In this document: positions 5,983 through 9,014 of the stretch, piece by piece
Position numbering within the stretch: the stretch's first letter is position 1
Layout of the letters: each line of letters begins with the position of its first letter
Assembly (NCBI GenBank): GCA_046759145.1
Contig: JBHIBR010000047.1
Span: forward strand, 1-9,014
Length of the DNA: 9,014 nt
Direction of reading: 5' to 3'
Source of the DNA: JBHIBR01 sp046759145 [NCBI: Nitrospinota bacterium]
Lineage (GTDB): Bacteria; UBA8248
Translations under genes and position numbers: made by a program
Notes under the pieces: model-generated
The model's input: only the letters and a program-made list of their open reading frames with translations
Told to the model about the DNA's origin: nothing
Database searches by the model: none

Positions 5983-6751
5983 CGAAGCTCTGGAAGTACC
6001 CTCGATCGGCCAGCCCGAAAAGGGAATGGTCCCCGGGGATGGTTTTCCGGGCGAACCTCCCATCCGCCTCGGGCGGGAGGAGGCGAAAGGGATCATCGAG
6101 AGCCTTCTCTTTGTCGCCCCCGGGCCGGTGCGCGTCCGGGAGCTTGCCATGGTCTTCCGCGGCGTAGAGGATGTGGATGCGAACCTCGTGCGCGAGCTTT
6201 TGGCCGAGCTCAGAGGGGAGTACGCCTCCCGCGCCCTCCAGCTCGTGGAGGTGGCCGAGGGCTACCGCCTGCTCACCCGGCCGCAGTACGCGCCCTGGGT
6301 GCGCCGCTTCCTCAAGGGAGAGCAGAAGGGGAAGCTCTCCCAGGCGGCCCTCGAGACGCTGGCCATCATCGCCTACAAGCAGCCCATCACCCGCCAGGAG
6401 GTCGAGGGGGTGCGCCGGGTGGACGTGAGCGGGGTGCTCAAGACGCTGCTTGAGCGCGAGCTGATCCGCATCCTGGGCCGCCGCGACGCCCCGGGAAGGC
6501 CGCTCGTGTACGGCACTACCCCCCGCTTCCTCGAGCGCTTCGGCCTCCGGAGCCTCGCCGACCTCCCCGCGCCGGAGGAGATGGGCGTGGCCCTCTCGCA
6601 AGCCGAGGGCGCCGACCTCCTGCCCGCCACCTCGCCCGGGGCCGACGGGGGTAGGAGGGGGGACGGGATCGGCGCAATGGTCGCTGAGGAGCTATCCCAA
6701 GAAGTCGTAGGGGAACCTCCCGCTCCACCCCGAGAGGGAGAGATGGGCTAA
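5975..6751 (+). CDS. scpB: Segregation and condensation protein B (ScpB)
   Basis: ScpB dimerises and wraps the ScpA kleisin in the SMC-ScpAB complex. The 258-aa product has two winged-helix domains. The first is at about 33-110 (GREEAKGIIESLLFVAPGPV onward). The second, at about 120-190, holds the strongest family signature, LSQAALETLAIIAYKQPITR (121-140), then EVEGVRRVD and GRPLVYGTTPRFLERFGL. The first 30 residues and the last 50 are low-complexity Pro/Gly/Glu-rich tails, as is common in this family. The ATG lies within an 8-nt overlap with scpA (ATGACTGA), with AAGGCGG just upstream, indicating translational coupling. In many bacteria scpB is followed directly by an rluB-type gene; here an oppositely oriented gene intervenes. 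Confidence 0.96.
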   Translation: MTDEALEVPSIGQPEKGMVPGDGFPGEPPIRLGREEAKGIIESLLFVAPGPVRVRELAMVFRGVEDVDANLVRELLAELRGEYASRALQLVEVAEGYRLLTRPQYAPWVRRFLKGEQKGKLSQAALETLAIIAYKQPITRQEVEGVRRVDVSGVLKTLLERELIRILGRRDAPGRPLVYGTTPRFLERFGLRSLADLPAPEEMGVALSQAEGADLLPATSPGADGGRRGDGIGAMVAEELSQEVVGEPPAPPREGEMG

Positions 6752-6852
6752 GGCCGGCTCGTCTCAACTGGCCGGTCAGGGTTGGTGCCAGAGCAAGAGA
6801 AACCCGCACCTAATTCTGGCAGTGTTCTAATTTCCTCGGGCCATTTCGCGGC

Positions 6853-7479
6853 CTACGGTGGGTCGTACTCATGCGGGCGAACAATTGTTCGACCAGAGGC
6901 GATGACTTTTTCAGGCAATAAATTCTTGCTTAAGTGATGCCGCTTTATCCTGCTCGCACTAGAGGCGGCGACTTGCAGGCCATGTGCCTGGTTCCATCTC
7001 CCGGGCGGCACCAAGAGATGGATCGGGACTTCAGGAGCAACGGAACGTGCCATCTCCACCGCCGGCGTAAGGTCTGAGTCGGCCGAAATCAAAAGGACCT
7101 TACCGAATGACCGCTGGAAAGCGTTCCTCATAAGATAAATGGCAATCTGCACATCAGTTTCTTTCTCCTCGTGTTCATCCCACTGATGACCACATTTTTG
7201 GCACCGCTTGGGCCTCACCTTGAAGGGAGACATTACGGCGGTGACGTCTCTGGACTGAAGGGCAGCCACATACTGCCGGTGGCGACGGTACGGCCCGGGC
7301 AGCCAAGTGGCATATGCAGAGAAATAAAAGACTTCCGCCAATTCCTCTTGGAACGGATTAACAAATTCAGATGCAACGCCACGAAGATCGACCCATTTGA
7401 GATGATTTTGACGAAGAGCGTGGATAGCGTGATAGATGTTAAACCCATCAACAAGGCAAGCTACGCGCCTCTTAGCCAC
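6853..7479 (-). CDS. NYN-domain (PIN-like) putative ribonuclease
   Basis: A 208-aa protein with an NYN/LabA-type PIN-like fold, a family of metal-dependent nucleases acting mostly on RNA. Acidic active-site candidates are Asp11 in VDGFNIYH (10-17), Glu107 and Asp109 in HEEKETD (103-109), and Asp134 and Asp136 in ISADSDLTP (131-139). CQKCGH (93-98), perhaps with His103, looks like a small zinc-binding insert. No membrane segment or signal peptide is seen. The start is a GTG at 7479, fitting the MAKRRVACLVDGFN opening; the nearby upstream ATG is out of frame. Base and codon composition are clearly more AT-rich than neighbouring genes, and it lies opposite to and between scpB and rluB, so recent acquisition is likely. 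A strong promoter and a terminator-ended leader lie just upstream. The target RNA is unknown. Confidence 0.85.
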   Translation of the reverse strand: MAKRRVACLVDGFNIYHAIHALRQNHLKWVDLRGVASEFVNPFQEELAEVFYFSAYATWLPGPYRRHRQYVAALQSRDVTAVMSPFKVRPKRCQKCGHQWDEHEEKETDVQIAIYLMRNAFQRSFGKVLLISADSDLTPAVEMARSVAPEVPIHLLVPPGRWNQAHGLQVAASSASRIKRHHLSKNLLPEKVIASGRTIVRPHEYDPP

Positions 7480-7497
7480 TACCCCCCATCCCCCGCG

Positions 7498-7533
7498 AAA
7501 AAAGAAAAATCCCGGCGCCCGAAGGCAACCGGG
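7498..7533 (-). terminator. Intrinsic terminator with UUCG tetraloop
   Basis: On the minus strand CCCGG (7533-7529) pairs with CCGGG (7515-7511). An inner GCC/GGC stem is closed by a C-UUCG-G tetraloop (7524-7519), with one bulged U. The T-rich tail ATTTTTCTTTTTT (7510-7498) follows directly. It lies upstream of the NYN start codon rather than after a gene, which makes it an attenuator or a small-RNA terminator. Confidence 0.8.
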
Positions 7534-7577
7534 TCCGCCGGGAGAGGCCGCTCAGCGACGTCACCGGCGGGAGGACC
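7498..7577 (-). ncRNA. Putative ~80-nt structured RNA / attenuated leader ahead of the NYN gene
   Basis: A consensus promoter predicts a start near 7577 (G on the minus strand), and an intrinsic terminator ends at about 7498-7505, giving a discrete ~80-nt RNA. Besides the terminator it can form CCGCCGG/CCGGCGG and a small GUCGC-UGA-GCGGC hairpin. The two hairpin regions do not compete for the same bases, so no anti-terminator switch is obvious. The NYN start codon is only 18 nt past the T-tract, so the RNA may be a leader whose terminator sets nuclease expression, or an independent small RNA. I matched it to no known riboswitch class. Transcription is predicted, not shown. Confidence 0.5.
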
Positions 7578-7583
7578 AAGTAA

Positions 7584-7612
7584 AATATAGCCCCTAGTTC
7601 CCTAATTGTCAA
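7584..7612 (-). promoter_or_regulatory. Near-consensus sigma-70-type promoter for the small RNA / NYN gene
   Basis: On the minus strand TTGACA (complement of 7607-7612) is separated by exactly 17 nt from TATATT (complement of 7584-7589). The -35 is perfect and the -10 matches 5 of 6 positions. It sits in a locally AT-rich patch and is the best promoter match in the window. The rest of 7613-7773 holds no gene I can support. Confidence 0.75.
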
Positions 7613-7773
7613 CGGAAATTAATACCGCCGGAGAATATAAACGTTTGATTCTTAATGGATAGTCGTGGCATGGACGGTCGCTGTTCCTGGGTGGGCATGT
7701 CGGCTCCCCCTCAACCCATTCCGGCAGCTATCATAAGAGGGACGATTTTGGGGCCTCGCCCGGGAGGGGAGCC

Positions 7774-8805
7774 GTGCTCGTCCGCCTCCAGAAGATCATC
7801 GCCCAGGCGGGGGTCGCTTCCCGGCGAAGAGCCGAGCAGCTCATCCGGGAGGGGCGCGTCACGGTGAACGGCCGCCGGGTGCGCGAGCTGGGCGCTCAGG
7901 CCGACCCAGAGCGGGACCACATTCGGGTGGAGGGGAAGCTCCTCAAAAGGCCCGAGCCGTCCCTTTATTTCTTACTTCACAAGCCCCGCAACGTCCTCAC
8001 CACCGTGCGGGATGAGGAGGAGAAGGGGCGGCCCACGGTAATGGATTTCCTGCGGGGCGTGCGGGGGCGGGTTTTCCCGGTGGGGAGGCTTGATTTTGAC
8101 GCCGAGGGGCTGGTGCTCCTCACCAACGATGGTGCCCTCGCCCACGGCCTGATGCATCCCCGCTACGGGGTGCCCCGCCGCTACGAGGTGAAGGTCAAGG
8201 GCGTGCCCAACGTGGAGGCCCTCGCCCGGCTTGAGGCGGGCCGCTGGACCAGCCACCGGGCCGGAGCGAAAGAGCCAGTTTCTCTGAGCCCCCATGGCCA
8301 GGCGGGGCTAAAAAGAACCGGGGTTCCGGCAGCGGGCCCGCGCCCGCCCGGCCACCGGGCCGGAGCGAAAGAGCCGGTTTTTCTGAGCCCCCCTGGCCAG
8401 GCGGGGCCAAAAAGAACCGGGATTCCGGCAGCGGGCCCGCGCCCGCCCGGCCGCCGGGCCGGAGCGAAAGAGCCCGCTTTTCCTCGCGCCTCGCGCCCAC
8501 GAGGGGCTCAGAAGAGCGCCGAAATCGCCCGGGGTGGCCCTGCCGCGCCCGCCGAGGTGGAGCTCGTTCGGGTGGCCAAAAAGAACGCCTGGCTTCGGGT
8601 GACGCTGCGGGAGGGGCGGACCCACCAGATCAAACGCATGTTCGGGGCGGTGGGCCACCCGGTGCTGAAGATCAAGCGCGTGGGCTTCGGACCCCTCTCC
8701 CTGCGCGGCATCCCGCCCGGCGGCTTCCGTCGCTTGACCGACCAGGAGGTGGAGGCCGTGCGGAGCCTCGTCCAGAGGCGGGCCGGGCGAGGAAAGGGGA
8801 GGTGA
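7774..8805 (+). CDS. rluB: RsuA/RluB-family rRNA pseudouridine synthase with repeat-derived insert
   Basis: This enzyme family isomerises a uridine in rRNA to pseudouridine; by family, gene context and motifs the likely target is 23S rRNA (RluB type). Start is the GTG at 7774, with GGGAGG 6 nt upstream. An N-terminal S4 RNA-binding domain covers about residues 2-50 (LQKIIAQAGVASRRRAEQLI, VNGRRV). The catalytic block is GRLDFDAEGLVLLTNDG (104-120, Asp107). The C-terminal catalytic part resumes at AAPAEVELVRV with EGRTHQIKRMFGAVGHPV (280-297). Between them, about residues 161-255 consist of 33-residue repeats (HRAGAKEPV...RPPG, 2.7 copies) from the family A DNA repeat. The family is normally about 240-250 aa; this one is 343. 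The insert falls in the surface hairpin where relatives read roughly GVxLxDGxTxPA. Frame is kept, so the enzyme may be functional. Confidence 0.92.
   Translation: MLVRLQKIIAQAGVASRRRAEQLIREGRVTVNGRRVRELGAQADPERDHIRVEGKLLKRPEPSLYFLLHKPRNVLTTVRDEEEKGRPTVMDFLRGVRGRVFPVGRLDFDAEGLVLLTNDGALAHGLMHPRYGVPRRYEVKVKGVPNVEALARLEAGRWTSHRAGAKEPVSLSPHGQAGLKRTGVPAAGPRPPGHRAGAKEPVFLSPPGQAGPKRTGIPAAGPRPPGRRAGAKEPAFPRASRPRGAQKSAEIARGGPAAPAEVELVRVAKKNAWLRVTLREGRTHQIKRMFGAVGHPVLKIKRVGFGPLSLRGIPPGGFRRLTDQEVEAVRSLVQRRAGRGKGR
8253..8521 (+). repeat. Family A 99-bp tandem repeats (2.7 copies) inside rluB
   Basis: Unit 1 is 8253-8351, unit 2 is 8352-8450 and a diverged partial unit 3 starts at 8451. The period is exactly 99 bp (33 codons). 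Units 1 and 2 differ at 5 of 99 positions. Each opens with CCACCGGGCCGGAGCGA (third base G in unit 3). Unit 2 can fold with CCGGTT (8374-8379)/AACCGG (8415-8420) outside and GCCCC (8387-8391)/GGGGC (8403-8407) inside, leaving an 11-nt loop. Unit 3 has lost most of the left arm. The repeats are read in the same sense as rluB. Confidence 0.95.
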
Positions 8806-8834
8806 GGCCGCGGGCAGGCTCGGAAGGGCCGGTG

Positions 8835-8843
8835 TGCTATAAT
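8835..8843 (+). promoter_or_regulatory. Candidate extended -10 promoter
   Basis: TGCTATAAT at 8835-8843 is a perfect TGn-TATAAT extended -10 in very GC-rich surroundings, 30 nt after the rluB stop. No -35 match lies at 16-17 nt. It would transcribe rightward into the repeat array and any gene beyond the window. Confidence 0.4.
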
Positions 8844-8883
8844 CGGCCCGTCCCCTGAGGGGCGAGGCCTCCTGCCCGGCCGG

Positions 8884-9014
8884 GGGCCACGCGGCCCCGG
8901 GCAAAATGCCGCTTCTTTTGAGCCCCCTCGGCAGGTGGGGCCCCAAGAGAGTTGGTGTTTTCGCACCGGCCCGGTGGCCGGGGGGCCGCGCGGCCCCGGG
9001 CGAAATGCCGGTTC
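8884..9014 (-). repeat. Family A repeat, intergenic tandem array (runs off the window)
   Basis: One full unit and the start of a second, in reverse orientation. GCGGCCCCGGGC at 8891 recurs at 8990, a 99-bp period identical to that in rluB. The unit contains GAGCCCC (8920-8926) facing GGGGCCC (8937-8943) over a 10-nt loop. The 23 bases at 8959-8981 match 373-395 exactly. The array probably continues beyond 9014. I see no gene in 8806-9014. Confidence 0.85.

Noticed and set aside
6786-6821. TGCCAGA ... TCTGGCA inverted repeat between scpB and the NYN gene as a terminator
   Set aside because: The 7-bp stem has a 22-nt loop and no T-tract on either strand, so it is not a convincing intrinsic terminator.
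7498-7577. tRNA(Sec) or another tRNA in the structured region near the sel genes
   Set aside because: There is no acceptor stem, no TTCGANNC T-loop in position and no UCA anticodon loop. The hairpin ends in a T-tract and is better explained as a terminator.
502-8805. In-frame UGA selenocysteine codon in one of the window genes
   Set aside because: None of the genes is interrupted by an in-frame TGA with family sequence continuing after it, so no selenoprotein is visible here.
8253-9014. Regular ~99-bp repeats as a CRISPR array
   Set aside because: The whole period is repeated with no unique spacers between short conserved repeats, two units are read through as coding sequence, and no cas gene is present.

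Overview
The window is GC-rich bacterial chromosome with housekeeping genes, except for one visibly AT-richer stretch at about 6760-7660. It encodes selenocysteine decoding (selA, selB), the condensin accessory pair scpA-scpB and an rRNA pseudouridine synthase. I cannot place the organism. The combination fits a GC-rich, non-model bacterial lineage, and the density of small dispersed repeats is its most distinctive trait.

Layout. 1-217 (minus): 5' end of an enoyl-CoA hydratase/isomerase gene. 218-501: intergenic, holding one copy of a ~99-bp hairpin repeat. 502-4889 (minus): selA, then a RutD-like alpha/beta hydrolase, then selB, probably one transcript. 4890-5211: divergent intergenic region with two other repeat types and a promoter candidate. 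5212-6751 (plus): scpA-scpB, overlapping by 8 nt. 6853-7479 (minus): an NYN-domain nuclease gene in the AT-richer islet, preceded by a strong promoter and an ~80-nt structured RNA ending in an intrinsic terminator. 7774-8805 (plus): RluB-type pseudouridine synthase. 8806-9014: an extended -10 promoter and a tandem array of the ~99-bp repeat that runs off the window.

The main unexplained structure is two repeat families that have entered genes without breaking them. Family A is ~99 bp (33 codons) with an imperfect GAGCCCC / 10-11-nt loop / GGGGCTC hairpin. It is intergenic at both window ends, in-frame in selB, and in 2.7 tandem copies in rluB, where it adds about 95 residues. Family B is a 15-bp imperfect palindrome, TCGGTCCACCGAACG (5 codons). 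Tandem pairs of it form 31-bp inverted repeats (30/31 identical) bounding the hydrolase between selA and selB. They rewrite the SelA C-terminus, a fifth copy sits in-frame in the hydrolase N-terminus, and one copy abuts the selB start codon.

The second notable structure is promoter, short folded RNA, terminator, NYN RNase. This is the layout of an attenuated gene, or of an RNA/RNase pair resembling type III toxin-antitoxin loci. That reading is inference only.
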